64,000 nt of DNA, from the NCBI GenBank assembly GCA_964388275.1, contig CAYLZD010000007.1, forward strand, positions 89,707 to 153,706, in the 5' to 3' direction. Positions 1-9,662 of this stretch are shown here, one piece after another. The DNA comes from JARYLZ01 sp964388275 (lineage in GTDB: Bacteria > Bacteroidota > Ignavibacteria > SZUA-365). Made by a program: the position numbers and the translations under genes. The notes under the pieces are model-generated. The model saw only the letters and a program-made list of their open reading frames with translations, was not told the origin of the DNA and searched no databases. Each line of letters starts with the position of its first letter. Position 1 is the stretch's first letter.

Positions 1-228
1 CGGCGGGCACTGCGCGTCCCGGACTTCCTCTGATTCATCGAGTTCATCGATTTCACGCAGGGCGCCCAGAAGCGCTTTCAGGAAAGTATCCCGTTCGAGT
101 TCCGTCAGGGCGATTCGATAAAGGGCGTCGCTGTCGCCGGCGATTGTCGCTTTCCCCGCTTGCTCTTCCACAAGCCGCGCGCAAGAGCACTCGCGGGACC
201 GTTCTTCATTCTTATTTTTTCCGGGCAC
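1..228 (-). CDS. Hypothetical protein, partial (runs off left edge)
   Basis: An open frame of 76 codons begins at a GTG four bases beyond the mutL stop and stays open to the window edge. A GGGAGA sequence at the end of mutL lies about nine bases before this GTG. The translation is rich in Glu, Arg and Leu, with an acidic stretch (EIDELDESEE) near the visible end, and looks like a soluble helical protein. I do not recognise it. It would be the last visible gene of the mutL operon. The call rests only on frame openness, spacing and the ribosome site, so it could be spurious. Confidence 0.4.
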   Translation of the reverse strand, partial: MPGKNKNEERSRECSCARLVEEQAGKATIAGDSDALYRIALTELERDTFLKALLGALREIDELDESEEVRDAQCPP

Positions 229-231
229 GGT

Positions 232-2082
232 TCATGTTCTCCCGAAACGCCGATCCAGTTCCTCGAGAGACAGGCGTATGATTACCGGCCTGCCGTGGGG
301 ACAGACAAAGGGATTGGATGTCGCGAAAAGCTTGTCGATCAGTATCTGCATCTCCGGAGGACTGAGTTTTTCCCCGGTCTTGATCGCGGCGCGGCATGCG
401 TACGAGGCGGCGACGGCATGCCGCGAATCCGTGATTCCCGAGGCCTGGTATTCCTTGTATTGGTCGAGCAGTTCCTCGAGGATTCGTTCTTCCATGCCGA
501 TGCGGACATCCTGCGGAACCGCTTCGACCGTCACCTTTCGAGGCGGCGCGAGACGCAAAACGAAACCGAGGCGCTCCAGATCACCGGATATCTCGGCGAG
601 CAGAGTAAAATCCCCGGGTTGGACAAGCGTGGCGTGCGGAAACAGGAGCTGTTGTGAAAACGGTGCTGCATGAGCGAGAGCGTCCAGGGCTTTTTCGTAC
701 AGAATCCGCTCGTGCGCCACGTGCTGGTCTATTATCATCAATCCGCTTTTTATCGGCGTGAAAATATACTTGTTGTGGAGCTGCCACAGGAACTGCGTGT
801 CGGAGACAGGCTTCTCGCTGGGTAAAAGCACCATCCGGTCCGAATCCATCCCTTGGTTCTGCGCTGTCGGATTTTCGTTCAGACCGAGGGACTGAAAAAG
901 ATCGTCGATGTACGCGGGGTCCACGGAGCCGCCGGCACGGGCCTCTCCGCCCTGCTTCCATACTGCGCCGGACTCGGGCCTCGAGCCGGAACTTCCGGCG
1001 TCGGTTTCCGGCGGAAACGTGCGCGTTCGCGCGGTGGCGTCGCGCGAGTCTGAGTCGCGGAAGCCCATGGCCGGAGATATGTCCGATCCGTAAAGGCTGC
1101 GGCGGACGACGGCGTTAATCATCGTGTAAATGTGCCGCTCGTTGCTGAATTTCACCTCGAGTTTGGACGGGTGCACGTTCACGTCCACTTCCTTCGGGTT
1201 TATGTTCAGGAAAAGCACGTACGCAGGGAACTCCCCCTGTTGCACCATATTCTCGTAAGCGCTCACCACAGCGTGATTGATGAGACGGTTGACCACAAAT
1301 CTCCCGTTGACGAAAAGGTACTGCTCTCCTCTCGTTTTTCTCGCGAAGTCAGGCCGTCCGATGTATCCGCTCACGGTGATCAGATCGGTTTCTTCCCGAA
1401 CTTCGAGCAACGCGGAAGCCGCTCTTTCGCCAAGAACCGCCGACAGTCTTCCGGCAGGGACGCCGGGCGGCACGTCGTATATACGATTCCCGTCGGCGAT
1501 CAAGGTGATCCGCAAATCGGGATAAGACAATATGTATCTCTGCACCGTATCGGCGATATGGCGGAATTCGGTGCTGTCGGACTTCAGAAACTGCCTTCGC
1601 GCCGGAGTGTTGAAGAACAGGTTCCTGACACTCACGCTCGTGCCGGTATCCCCGGCCGTGAAGGTGTGTTCTTCGAGGTTGCCTCCTTCGATGCGCACAA
1701 GCGAGGCCATTTCAGCGGAGGCCGTCCTGGTTCTGAGTTCCACCTTGGCGATCGAAGCGATAGACGGCAGCGCTTCACCGCGGAAGCCGAGAGTGATGAT
1801 GCGTTCCAGGTCGGACGCTTCTCCGATCTTGCTCGTGGCATGCCGCTCAAAGGCCAGGAGCGCGTCCTGGTGGCTCATGCCTTCCCCGTCATCCGTCACC
1901 TGGATGAGGGATTTGCCGGCGCCGGAAACGATCACGGTCACGTGCGAGGCGCCGGCGTCTATGGCATTTTCGACCAATTCCTTCACCACCGATTCCGGTC
2001 TCTGCACGACCTCCCCCGCCGCGATCTGGTTTGCGACGAAGACCGGCAGACGGCGGATCCTGCAATCGCTTTCAGCGTTCAT
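232..2082 (-). CDS. mutL: DNA mismatch repair protein MutL
   Basis: MutL couples mismatch recognition by MutS to strand incision. The N-terminus carries the GHKL ATPase signature (IRRLPVFVANQIAAGEVVQ, then RPESVVKELVENAIDAGA) and the GFRGEAL motif near residue 100. The C-terminal dimerisation domain keeps the endonuclease elements: DQHVAHERILYE (a variant of DQHAxxERxxYE), ACRAAIKTGE and CPHGRP close to the end. It therefore belongs to the nicking type of MutL used where MutH is absent. At 616 aa it has normal length. The ATG overlaps the end of ftsY by 11 bases, which suggests translational coupling. A linker of about 80 residues around 350-430 is Gly/Ser/Arg-rich, as expected for this family. 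Confidence 0.97.
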   Translation of the reverse strand: MNAESDCRIRRLPVFVANQIAAGEVVQRPESVVKELVENAIDAGASHVTVIVSGAGKSLIQVTDDGEGMSHQDALLAFERHATSKIGEASDLERIITLGFRGEALPSIASIAKVELRTRTASAEMASLVRIEGGNLEEHTFTAGDTGTSVSVRNLFFNTPARRQFLKSDSTEFRHIADTVQRYILSYPDLRITLIADGNRIYDVPPGVPAGRLSAVLGERAASALLEVREETDLITVSGYIGRPDFARKTRGEQYLFVNGRFVVNRLINHAVVSAYENMVQQGEFPAYVLFLNINPKEVDVNVHPSKLEVKFSNERHIYTMINAVVRRSLYGSDISPAMGFRDSDSRDATARTRTFPPETDAGSSGSRPESGAVWKQGGEARAGGSVDPAYIDDLFQSLGLNENPTAQNQGMDSDRMVLLPSEKPVSDTQFLWQLHNKYIFTPIKSGLMIIDQHVAHERILYEKALDALAHAAPFSQQLLFPHATLVQPGDFTLLAEISGDLERLGFVLRLAPPRKVTVEAVPQDVRIGMEERILEELLDQYKEYQASGITDSRHAVAASYACRAAIKTGEKLSPPEMQILIDKLFATSNPFVCPHGRPVIIRLSLEELDRRFGRT

Positions 2083-3052
2083 CCGGCCTGTCCATATCCG
2101 AAGCGATCGATCCGAACAGGGCTTCGATGAACGCGTCCCTGTCGAATACCTGCAAGTCGTCTATCTTTTCTCCCACGCCGATATATTTGATCGGGATGCC
2201 CAGTTCGCTGCTGACGCCGATGACCACGCCGCCCTTCGCGGTTCCGTCCAGTTTCGTGACGACCAGGCCGGTCAAACCGACGGCTTCGTCGAACTGTCTG
2301 GCCTGTTGTACAGCATTCTGACCAGTTGTGGCATCGAGTGCCAGCAACACCTCCTGCGGCGCTTCGGGCATCAATTTTTTGAGAACCCGGCGGATTTTCT
2401 TCAATTCCTCCATCAGGTTGGTTTTGGTATGCAGGCGTCCCGCCGTGTCAATAATGACGACCTCGGCGCCTTTAGCGATGGCCGATTGCAGTGAATCGTA
2501 GGCGACGGCGCCGGGGTCCGATCCGTGCTTCTGCTGGACTATATCCACCTGCGCTCTTTCAGCCCAGATTTCGAGCTGCTCGTTGGCCGCCGCCCTGAAA
2601 GTGTCCGCAGCGCCTATCACAACCTTTTTGCCGGCAGAGCGGTAATTCCAGGCCAGTTTGCCGATGGTGGTGGTCTTTCCGACGCCGTTTACACCGACCA
2701 CCATGATAACGAAGGGCCTGGGACCTTCGGGAAGCTCTATGGCCGCTCCATCCGTGCGAACTTCATGGGTTTTCATGAGCTTGGATACTTCCTCGCGCAG
2801 CAGTCCGAGAAGCTCGCCGGAATCCTCGTAGCGCTCTTTTTTTACCCTCTCCCTGAGACTGTCCACGATGCGGGAAGTGGCCGATACGCCGACATCTCCG
2901 AGTATCAAGGTCTCCTCGATTTCATCCAGAAGGGAATCGTCGATCTTCCGCTTTGCGGATATGATGCGGTTCACTTTGCGCATCACGTCTTCGCGTGTTT
3001 TCGCCAGCCCCTCTTTGAGTCGTGTGATTTTTAATGCGTCCAGAAAGCCCAT
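2072..3052 (-). CDS. ftsY: Signal recognition particle receptor FtsY
   Basis: FtsY is the membrane-associated GTPase that receives SRP-ribosome complexes for co-translational insertion. The sequence has an N-terminal helical N domain followed by the NG GTPase with the P-loop GVNGVGKTTTIGKLA, the DTFRAAANEQL insertion region, DTAGRLHTKTNLMEELKK, and TKLDGTAKGG with GVGEKIDDLQVFD at the C-terminus. At 326 aa it lacks the long acidic A domain of E. coli FtsY and is the short form found in many bacteria. It starts 18 bases after the phosphatidyltransferase gene and overlaps mutL by 11 bases. No clear Shine-Dalgarno precedes the ATG. Confidence 0.97.
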   Translation of the reverse strand: MGFLDALKITRLKEGLAKTREDVMRKVNRIISAKRKIDDSLLDEIEETLILGDVGVSATSRIVDSLRERVKKERYEDSGELLGLLREEVSKLMKTHEVRTDGAAIELPEGPRPFVIMVVGVNGVGKTTTIGKLAWNYRSAGKKVVIGAADTFRAAANEQLEIWAERAQVDIVQQKHGSDPGAVAYDSLQSAIAKGAEVVIIDTAGRLHTKTNLMEELKKIRRVLKKLMPEAPQEVLLALDATTGQNAVQQARQFDEAVGLTGLVVTKLDGTAKGGVVIGVSSELGIPIKYIGVGEKIDDLQVFDRDAFIEALFGSIASDMDRPDER

Positions 3053-3070
3053 GATTATTTTCGTGGTTTC

Positions 3071-3643
3071 TTATTTCTTTTTACGTATGATGGCAGCGAA
3101 TCTTCGCGCGTAGCTGAAAAAAGAGGCCGTCAGCAATGCAAGGCTCGATATCAGAAGCACGTTGAAGGCGATTGACGGCACGGTGGAACCGAAAAGCGCG
3201 AGGCCCATTACAAGGCCGATGGAGACCACGGCGGCTTTCCCCGTGAAATTGCTCTGCACGAGCAGACCGGTTCTCAATTTCACGTAAATGCCGCCCAGGA
3301 AGATAAGAACATCCCTTGAGATCACTACGATAACAAACCAGAGCGGCAGAAGTCCGCTTGTGAGGAGGCCTATAGCAGCCCCCGTGACGAACACCTTGTC
3401 CGCGAGCGGATCAATTATCCTTCCGAAGGCGCTCTCCTGCCCGAATCTCCGGGCGATGAAACCATCGAGCAGATCGGAGATATATGCCGACAGACCGATT
3501 GCGAGTATGAGCAAGCGGTTGTTCCAAGGATTTTTGAAAGCGAGGAGCAGAGGTATGGTCAGCAAGAGGCGCAACAAGCTCAAGCCGTTGGAAACCGTCA
3601 GCACTCCGGCCGGACCCCGCGTCCGATCCGCGGTTTTAGTCAC
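3071..3643 (-). CDS. CDP-alcohol phosphatidyltransferase family protein (PgsA-like)
   Basis: This is an integral membrane enzyme that transfers a phosphatidyl group from CDP-diacylglycerol to an alcohol, most often glycerol 3-phosphate in the first step of phosphatidylglycerol synthesis. The family signature DG-x2-AR-x8-G-x3-D-x3-D is intact in the stretch beginning SDLLDGFIARRFG and ending DPLADK (about residues 57-83). Several hydrophobic segments follow. The reading frame opens with GTG and no ATG lies upstream in frame. At 190 aa it fits PgsA. The substrate cannot be fixed from sequence alone, since other CDP-alcohol transferases share the motif. It sits 18 bases upstream of ftsY. Confidence 0.85.
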   Translation of the reverse strand: MTKTADRTRGPAGVLTVSNGLSLLRLLLTIPLLLAFKNPWNNRLLILAIGLSAYISDLLDGFIARRFGQESAFGRIIDPLADKVFVTGAAIGLLTSGLLPLWFVIVVISRDVLIFLGGIYVKLRTGLLVQSNFTGKAAVVSIGLVMGLALFGSTVPSIAFNVLLISSLALLTASFFSYARRFAAIIRKKK

Positions 3644-3712
3644 GGCAGCTTCCCGGTTTGGAATACGGAAAAGTACGTACCACAGCAGTTTTCCTCGATA
3701 GATCCATTCTTT

Positions 3713-6700
3713 TCACAATGCGATCGCGAACTTGCCTGTGCGGCGTCCAATTTCATTTCCCTCCGCATCCCTCCCCACGGCGTGGAAAATATATACGCCT
3801 CCCGGGATCCTGTTTCCCCATTCGTCGTCCAGGCGCCACTCGACTCCGCCGTTCCCGTCGGTCTCGGTGATCTCCCGGATGAATTCCCCTGCCACCGAAT
3901 AGATCCGTATTGTGGCCCTCGGAGTGAGGTTGGCGAATGTGACGAAAGACTGGCCGTCGCTTGCGCGGAGGGGATTCGGATAGACGAACATGGCGTCCAG
4001 ATTCTCGCGATTGAGTATCAATCCGGCGGTGCTGCCCGCGCCGTCGGGCACGGAGCCGCCGGAAGCGCAACGCACATTCCGCACTTTCAGGATATACTCG
4101 CGTCCCAGAGCGCCGATAGGCATGCCGCCCGGGGGAGTCACCCTTACCCTGCGAGGATCGGCCGGATCCGGCGAGGCCGCGGCAGCGAAACCACCCGGCT
4201 GGAATTCGTAATTACGCGGTTCGGAGGAAGTAGCGCTGTCGAGCGCCCGGCTGAAATAAACCCAGAATCCGTCCGGCGGATGAAACTCCACCATCTCGAC
4301 ATGACATGGAACGTCGCCGTGGTTCAGGACTTCGAAAACCGCGAAGGTCTCCTCGTCGAAAGGTATTCCCTCGGAATCCCTGAGACCGGTCACGCGTATG
4401 CCGTGGATCCCGTCCGCGATCGAAGCGTATGACAACAACAACGCGCGCGGATTAATCAGGGCTACGCTCTCGGGCGCGCGGGCGCCATTCAGGAGAAATG
4501 AAGATGCGGCCGGAATCGCGGGCCCGACATCCTGCGATACGGCGAGGCGGACCTGCCCGCCCTGCAGGTACACAGCGCTGTCGAGCCGGGCCTGCTCATG
4601 AGGGCGGCAGAGACGCGAGAACAACAGCGGACTTTCGGAAGGAGTTTTGGTCGTATCCCAGGCGGATACGGCGTATATATAGGATTCGCCTATCCTTATA
4701 TCGAAATCCGTCACCGAAGTGCTGGGAAAGGTTCCGAACAACGTCAACGTTTCCTTCGTCCGGCCCTTGTACAACCTGTACAAGGAGGGCGCCTTGGCGG
4801 CGTGCCAGGATATTCGGATCGAATTCGCCTTCAAATAGGCCGTTTCGATGAAAGTGACGGGATCCGGTCCGGAGGCCGGCAGGTCGCGTTCGAAAAAGAT
4901 AACGCTGTCGCGTGTTCCGACCGCGAATTCGGGCAGTCCGTTGCCGTCGAAATCCGCTATCGCGACCGCGTTCGTATTGACCAGCGGAAGCATGAACGCG
5001 GTTCTGAACGACGATGACGATCGATCGAAATCCACCGCGTACAATTCCGGAAATGCCGTGATAACGAGTTCCTCGGCCGGATCGTCGTCGATATTGCCGG
5101 CGGTGAGGCTGTTCTGAATCCGGGCGAACGCCCCGAACTGGCCGGAACGCTCGACTCCGTAGAAACGCTGTGACCAGAGCTCGGTGGCGCGGTTCGATGC
5201 GTCAAGACTGAAGATGCCGAAATACCAGAAAGGAATCACGTCATCTTCTCCGGTCCTGAATCCCACGGCGAATTCCTTTTTTCCGTCTCCGTTGAAATCC
5301 CCGATACAAACGAGATCGCTCGCGTCCGTGTAATCGTTTTCGGATCGCCAGATCGGGAAGAACTGATTGCCGCCCCCGTGCTCGAAGATGAAGAAATCTC
5401 CGTCGCTGTCGCCGAACAGCAGATCCGTCTTTCCGTTTCCGTTGAGGTCGCCCAAGGCGGCGCCAGGACTGTTGAAGCTGTTACGAAGCGACCCGTAGGC
5501 CGGGGCCGTCGGATTGACTATAGCCGCGATCCGGGTCAGGCGATTGTCTTCGGACAATCGGAATATCCCCACGGTGGAATCATCGAGAACGGCGAGCACT
5601 TCGTCGGGACCGCTGCCGTCCGCGTCCGCGATTGTGACAGGCCAGAACTGGCTCAGCGTGTCGGCCCAAATGAGATCCGAGGGTGCGGCGGCGGGTTGCG
5701 CCGCCTCATGGATGAAACCCTGTCTGACGAAGGATGTCAGCAGGTGCAGGCGTTCTCCGCTTTTGAGCCGGCCCACGCCGCGCGGGTATTGAACTCCCTG
5801 CGAGGCGCCTCCGATGGAAAGGAAAGCATTCTGATGGAGCTCCAAAACCTTGAAGCGCCCCTCGTCGGAATAATCGTTGAGCAGAAGCTCGGGCCGTCCA
5901 TTGGAATTGAAGTCGGGAGTCGATGCGAAGAGCCGGGAAGACGGCAGTGAATACTGCTTCTTCATGAAGCCGAACTCCGAGACACGAGCGCCCGTGCTCG
6001 CCTCGAAATACCGCGAGCCGTCCATTGCGACGCTCTGCAGGCCGACCTGGTTTTCCGCAGTGAAGTACATCTCGTAGACTCGCCCGGGAAGCAGCACCCC
6101 TTCCCCGAGGAAAGCCTGATGCGTGGTTCCCACGAATAGATTGTTGACCGTACCCCCTTCCATGGATGCGGAAGACCAGGCGTCTCCGCTCCCCTTTATT
6201 CGAAACCAAACACGTCCCAGCACCGGCTCATCGGCGATGAAGCCGACGGCGACGCCTGAAGTCGCGCCGTCGATGGCCGGCACTAAGCCTATGCCGAGGA
6301 AGCGAGGTGGGGTGCGATCCAGATGAATCACCACTCTATCCTCGATGGAGAACCCGCCCGCGCTGCGAGCTGCGAGTCGTATCGTGTATGTGGTGTCCGG
6401 CAGTTCGGCGACGTGCCAGAGATGAAGCGTGTCGTTTATCGCCTGTGACCTGCGCGGCGGAAGGATCGGCGTCCACCTCTGCGGATTTGCGCCCATTCCG
6501 TATTCCAGCGAGTATTCGCTCATGGTCGGAGTGGCCGCCGTACCGACAATGACGAGAGTGTCCCCCGACACGCCGAAATCGGTCTTCGGGTGTATGATTT
6601 TGACCATGCTTGGATTGTCGAGGGACGCGGCGCGCGCGACGTCCAGCAAACCCGCGCCGTACCTGTCGTCCCAGCCCGGCGCGCCCAGATCGCGCGCCGA

Positions 6701-8068
6701 GGCCAGCAGAACTCCCCGCACGTCCTCGGGAGAAAATCCGGGGCGCAGCGATCTCAGCAGCGCCGCCGCGCCGCTGACGAAAGGCGCGGAGGCCGATGTG
6801 CCGCTGAAAGCCCCGTAATGACCGCCGCGCTCCGTTGTAATGATGCCAGCGCCTGGAGCGGCGATGTCGATCGTAGCGCCGTAATTGGAGAATCCGGCAA
6901 GAATATCGTTTTCAGCGGTCGCGCTCACAGATATGGTCTCGTCATAGGCGCTCGGATAATGCAGTTCGGAGGACTGGGAATTGCCTGCCGAAGCGACCAT
7001 CACAACGCCGCGGCCGAACGCGAAACGCACCACGTCGCGTAGCACGCGGGAGTACTGGACGTCCCCGAAGCTCATGTTGACGATCGATGCGCCGTTCTCC
7101 ACTGCATATATCAGGGCGCGCGCCACGTCGCCCTCCGCTCCTACTCCCCGGGCATCGAAAGCGCGGAGCGTCATGAGCCGGCAGCCGGGAGCTACGCCCG
7201 CTATCCCGATGCCGTTGCCGGCCGCTGCCGCGATGATGCCGCTCACGCTGGTGCCGTGTCCCATCTCGTCCGTGACGTCCGGATCCGGATCCATGTAATC
7301 GCCTCCGGCCGCGTTTCCGAAACCCCGCTGGTCTGTGAAATCATAGCCTATCACATCATCGACAGTTCCGTTGCCGTCGTCGTCAACGCCGTCGAGATCA
7401 CCGGACAGCCCGTCTCTGATTTCGCTGAAGTGCCATGGTTCGAAAGCTCGGTTTCCATTCCTGTCTTCGGCGGCATTCACCCATAGCTGAGTATTCAGAT
7501 CCGGATGAAGAAAATCGATCCCGGTGTCGATGACTCCGATGACGACCTTCGCATCCCCTTTCGTCATGGTCCAGGCTTCGCTCGTACCGACGCGTTGCGC
7601 TCCCCACTGCGAAGCCCACGCGCTGTCGTCGGGCGCTTCGTCCACCCGCATGAGGATCTCCTGGGCGGCGTATTCAACCAGAGGGTCGCCCGCGAATTCC
7701 GTCGCCGCGTTCCGCGCCGCGAGAACGTTGGGAAAAGACACCATGACGATCCGGTCGAGTTCGCGTCCTCCTTTCGCGAGGCCATGGGGCGCCGCAAATA
7801 GCGGATCGATAGCGACGGCGGACCAGCGGTCCGCAACCTTTGCGAGCGACGCGGAAGCGAAGCCGCCGGCCGCGCGCAATTCCTGGGGCGAGCGAAGCAT
7901 AAGCAACACGCGCCTGGATCCTTCCCATTGCGCGCGGGCGGACTGCGGGCAGAAGAAAGCGGCCGTTGCGGAAGCAAGCAGCGCGGCGCTCAGAACCGCG
8001 CGGCGTATCGCAGTTCCGGCTGTTCGCGAGCGATGCCCGGCGTTTCCTTGACTTGATCTATTGCTCAT
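3713..8068 (-). CDS. Secreted subtilisin-like serine protease with FG-GAP-type repeats and T9SS sorting domain
   Basis: This 1451-aa exported protease has a long signal peptide ending near SARA|QWEG, so Gln is the predicted new N-terminus. After a propeptide-like region comes an S8 catalytic domain with all three residues visible: Asp181 in GVIDTGIDFLHPDL, His271 in EMGHGTSVSG and Ser425 in SGTSASAPFVSG, plus the oxyanion Asn in ASAGNS. Residues 700-1100 contain repeated aspartate-rich blades such as GDFNGDGKKEFAVG and ADFDGNGLPEFAVG, typical of FG-GAP/VCBS beta-propellers. A fibronectin-like segment follows. The C-terminus (YPNPLRAS to the end) is a T9SS type A sorting domain. Its ATG overlaps the purF stop by 11 bases, so an exported enzyme sits inside a housekeeping operon. 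Confidence 0.93.
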   Translation of the reverse strand: MSNRSSQGNAGHRSRTAGTAIRRAVLSAALLASATAAFFCPQSARAQWEGSRRVLLMLRSPQELRAAGGFASASLAKVADRWSAVAIDPLFAAPHGLAKGGRELDRIVMVSFPNVLAARNAATEFAGDPLVEYAAQEILMRVDEAPDDSAWASQWGAQRVGTSEAWTMTKGDAKVVIGVIDTGIDFLHPDLNTQLWVNAAEDRNGNRAFEPWHFSEIRDGLSGDLDGVDDDGNGTVDDVIGYDFTDQRGFGNAAGGDYMDPDPDVTDEMGHGTSVSGIIAAAAGNGIGIAGVAPGCRLMTLRAFDARGVGAEGDVARALIYAVENGASIVNMSFGDVQYSRVLRDVVRFAFGRGVVMVASAGNSQSSELHYPSAYDETISVSATAENDILAGFSNYGATIDIAAPGAGIITTERGGHYGAFSGTSASAPFVSGAAALLRSLRPGFSPEDVRGVLLASARDLGAPGWDDRYGAGLLDVARAASLDNPSMVKIIHPKTDFGVSGDTLVIVGTAATPTMSEYSLEYGMGANPQRWTPILPPRRSQAINDTLHLWHVAELPDTTYTIRLAARSAGGFSIEDRVVIHLDRTPPRFLGIGLVPAIDGATSGVAVGFIADEPVLGRVWFRIKGSGDAWSSASMEGGTVNNLFVGTTHQAFLGEGVLLPGRVYEMYFTAENQVGLQSVAMDGSRYFEASTGARVSEFGFMKKQYSLPSSRLFASTPDFNSNGRPELLLNDYSDEGRFKVLELHQNAFLSIGGASQGVQYPRGVGRLKSGERLHLLTSFVRQGFIHEAAQPAAAPSDLIWADTLSQFWPVTIADADGSGPDEVLAVLDDSTVGIFRLSEDNRLTRIAAIVNPTAPAYGSLRNSFNSPGAALGDLNGNGKTDLLFGDSDGDFFIFEHGGGNQFFPIWRSENDYTDASDLVCIGDFNGDGKKEFAVGFRTGEDDVIPFWYFGIFSLDASNRATELWSQRFYGVERSGQFGAFARIQNSLTAGNIDDDPAEELVITAFPELYAVDFDRSSSSFRTAFMLPLVNTNAVAIADFDGNGLPEFAVGTRDSVIFFERDLPASGPDPVTFIETAYLKANSIRISWHAAKAPSLYRLYKGRTKETLTLFGTFPSTSVTDFDIRIGESYIYAVSAWDTTKTPSESPLLFSRLCRPHEQARLDSAVYLQGGQVRLAVSQDVGPAIPAASSFLLNGARAPESVALINPRALLLSYASIADGIHGIRVTGLRDSEGIPFDEETFAVFEVLNHGDVPCHVEMVEFHPPDGFWVYFSRALDSATSSEPRNYEFQPGGFAAAASPDPADPRRVRVTPPGGMPIGALGREYILKVRNVRCASGGSVPDGAGSTAGLILNRENLDAMFVYPNPLRASDGQSFVTFANLTPRATIRIYSVAGEFIREITETDGNGGVEWRLDDEWGNRIPGGVYIFHAVGRDAEGNEIGRRTGKFAIAL

Positions 8069-9662
8069 GCGCTTCCTTGTTCAGATTTCCTTCGGGCTTG
8101 ATCGGATAATCGCCGCTGAAGCACGCCGTGCAGTAATCGCGCCGCCCCTCGCGGTTTACCGTGCTGAGCAACGCGTCCAGCGAAAGATACGCCAGAGAAT
8201 CAGCCCCGATTTCCCTGCGAATGCGATCCAGATCCCCTCCGCACTGCACTGCGGCAAGTTCCTCCCTGCTGGGAAAATCCATACCGTACGGACAGGGATT
8301 CATGATCATGGGAGAACTGATTCTCACATGTATCTCGGCCGGATTCGCTTCGCGAATCAGGCTGATCAACAGCTTGCTAGTCGTGCCGCGCACGATGGAA
8401 TCGTCGATGACAACCACCTTGCGACCTTCGATCACGCCTTTCACCGTGTTGAATTTCATTCGAACCTTCATTTCCCTTTTCGCCTGCCCCGGCTGTATGA
8501 AAGTCCTGCCGATGTAATGGCTTCGGATGAGCCCGATTTCGAAGCGAGAATGCGATCCCATCCTGTTGCTCGACAGCACATAACCGACGGCGGCGGTATT
8601 GCTGGAATCCGGAACCGCCATTATCACCACCGGTTCATCCTCGCTTTCACTCCGCACCGGGTCTGCGGCCGCGAGCACTTTCCCGAGTTTCCTTCGGATT
8701 TTATCTACCTTCTCGCCGAAAACCCAAGAGTCGGGTCTGGAAAAATAGATGTACTCGAATATGCAATGATGAAAGCGCTCCGGTTTTCCGTCGAGCATTC
8801 GTCTCCTGGGTTCGCCGGCGCTTTCGGTGCGGCGGTCGAAAAACAGGACTTCACCGGGTTCCACATCCCGCACGTACTCAGCCTTCATGATGTCCAGCGC
8901 GCAGGATTCGGAAACCACTATCCATGATGTCCCGCGCCTGCCGAGGCACAGCGGCCTGAATCCGTGAGGATCCCGGGCGGCGATCATGGTGTCGCCGTGC
9001 AGCATGACCAGGGAAAACGCGCCCTCCACGGTGTTGAGCGCGTCCATGATCCTGTCCTCGGGCGTCTCGGCCGAACTTCTCGCGGTGAGATGCAGGAATA
9101 CTTCGGTATCCGTCGTCGTCTGGAAGATGGTCCCGTCGTCCTGCAGTCTGCGCCTCAAGTAACGGGTGTTGGTCAGGTTGCCGTTGTGAGCGACGGCCAA
9201 CTGCCCGTCGCGATAAGTGACCATGAACGGTTGAATGTTCTCGAGGTTGTCGGAACCCGTCGTGGAATACCGGTTGTGCCCGATGGCGATGTCGCCCGGC
9301 AGAATCTCATTCAGGATGCGTTGATCCGAAAACACCTCGGTGACGAGACCCGGGCCCTTGTAAATGCGGAGTCGCGGGTCGTCCGTTCCCGGTCGATGGC
9401 AGGTAACTATCCCCGAGGCCTCCTGCCCCCTGTGCTGCAGCGCGTGCAGGCCGTAATAGGCCAGAGTGGAGGCCTGGGGATCTCCGTAGATTCCCACAAC
9501 TCCGCAGTTGGAACGGGGTTTGTCGAAATCCCGTGGCGGCGGTTCAGGCGGATCGCCGCCGGAACAATGAATGCCGGCGGCGCAGCCTGCGTCGCTCGAA
9601 GTGCCGGTGTCGGGCGGCGGCGCGGCGCCTGCCGCTTCAATCTCAGCAGCGTCCGTTTTCAT
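8058..9662 (-). CDS. purF: Amidophosphoribosyltransferase
   Basis: PurF makes phosphoribosylamine from PRPP and glutamine, the first committed step of purine synthesis. The N-terminal nucleophile domain starts at Cys53 (CGVVGIYG) and continues with YYGLHALQHRGQEASGI and GHNRYSTTG. The PRPP loop is VVVIDDSIVRGTT. Cysteines in NPCPYGMDFP and YCTACFSGDYP match the iron-sulfur-type enzymes. Cys53 must be exposed by removing a leader, which here is 52 residues and rich in Pro, Ala and Gly, clearly longer than the short propeptides usual in the family. No alternative ATG, GTG or TTG lies in frame between the first ATG and Cys53. The gene overlaps the PHP gene upstream by 20 bases. Confidence 0.96.
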   Translation of the reverse strand: MKTDAAEIEAAGAAPPPDTGTSSDAGCAAGIHCSGGDPPEPPPRDFDKPRSNCGVVGIYGDPQASTLAYYGLHALQHRGQEASGIVTCHRPGTDDPRLRIYKGPGLVTEVFSDQRILNEILPGDIAIGHNRYSTTGSDNLENIQPFMVTYRDGQLAVAHNGNLTNTRYLRRRLQDDGTIFQTTTDTEVFLHLTARSSAETPEDRIMDALNTVEGAFSLVMLHGDTMIAARDPHGFRPLCLGRRGTSWIVVSESCALDIMKAEYVRDVEPGEVLFFDRRTESAGEPRRRMLDGKPERFHHCIFEYIYFSRPDSWVFGEKVDKIRRKLGKVLAAADPVRSESEDEPVVIMAVPDSSNTAAVGYVLSSNRMGSHSRFEIGLIRSHYIGRTFIQPGQAKREMKVRMKFNTVKGVIEGRKVVVIDDSIVRGTTSKLLISLIREANPAEIHVRISSPMIMNPCPYGMDFPSREELAAVQCGGDLDRIRREIGADSLAYLSLDALLSTVNREGRRDYCTACFSGDYPIKPEGNLNKEAHEQ

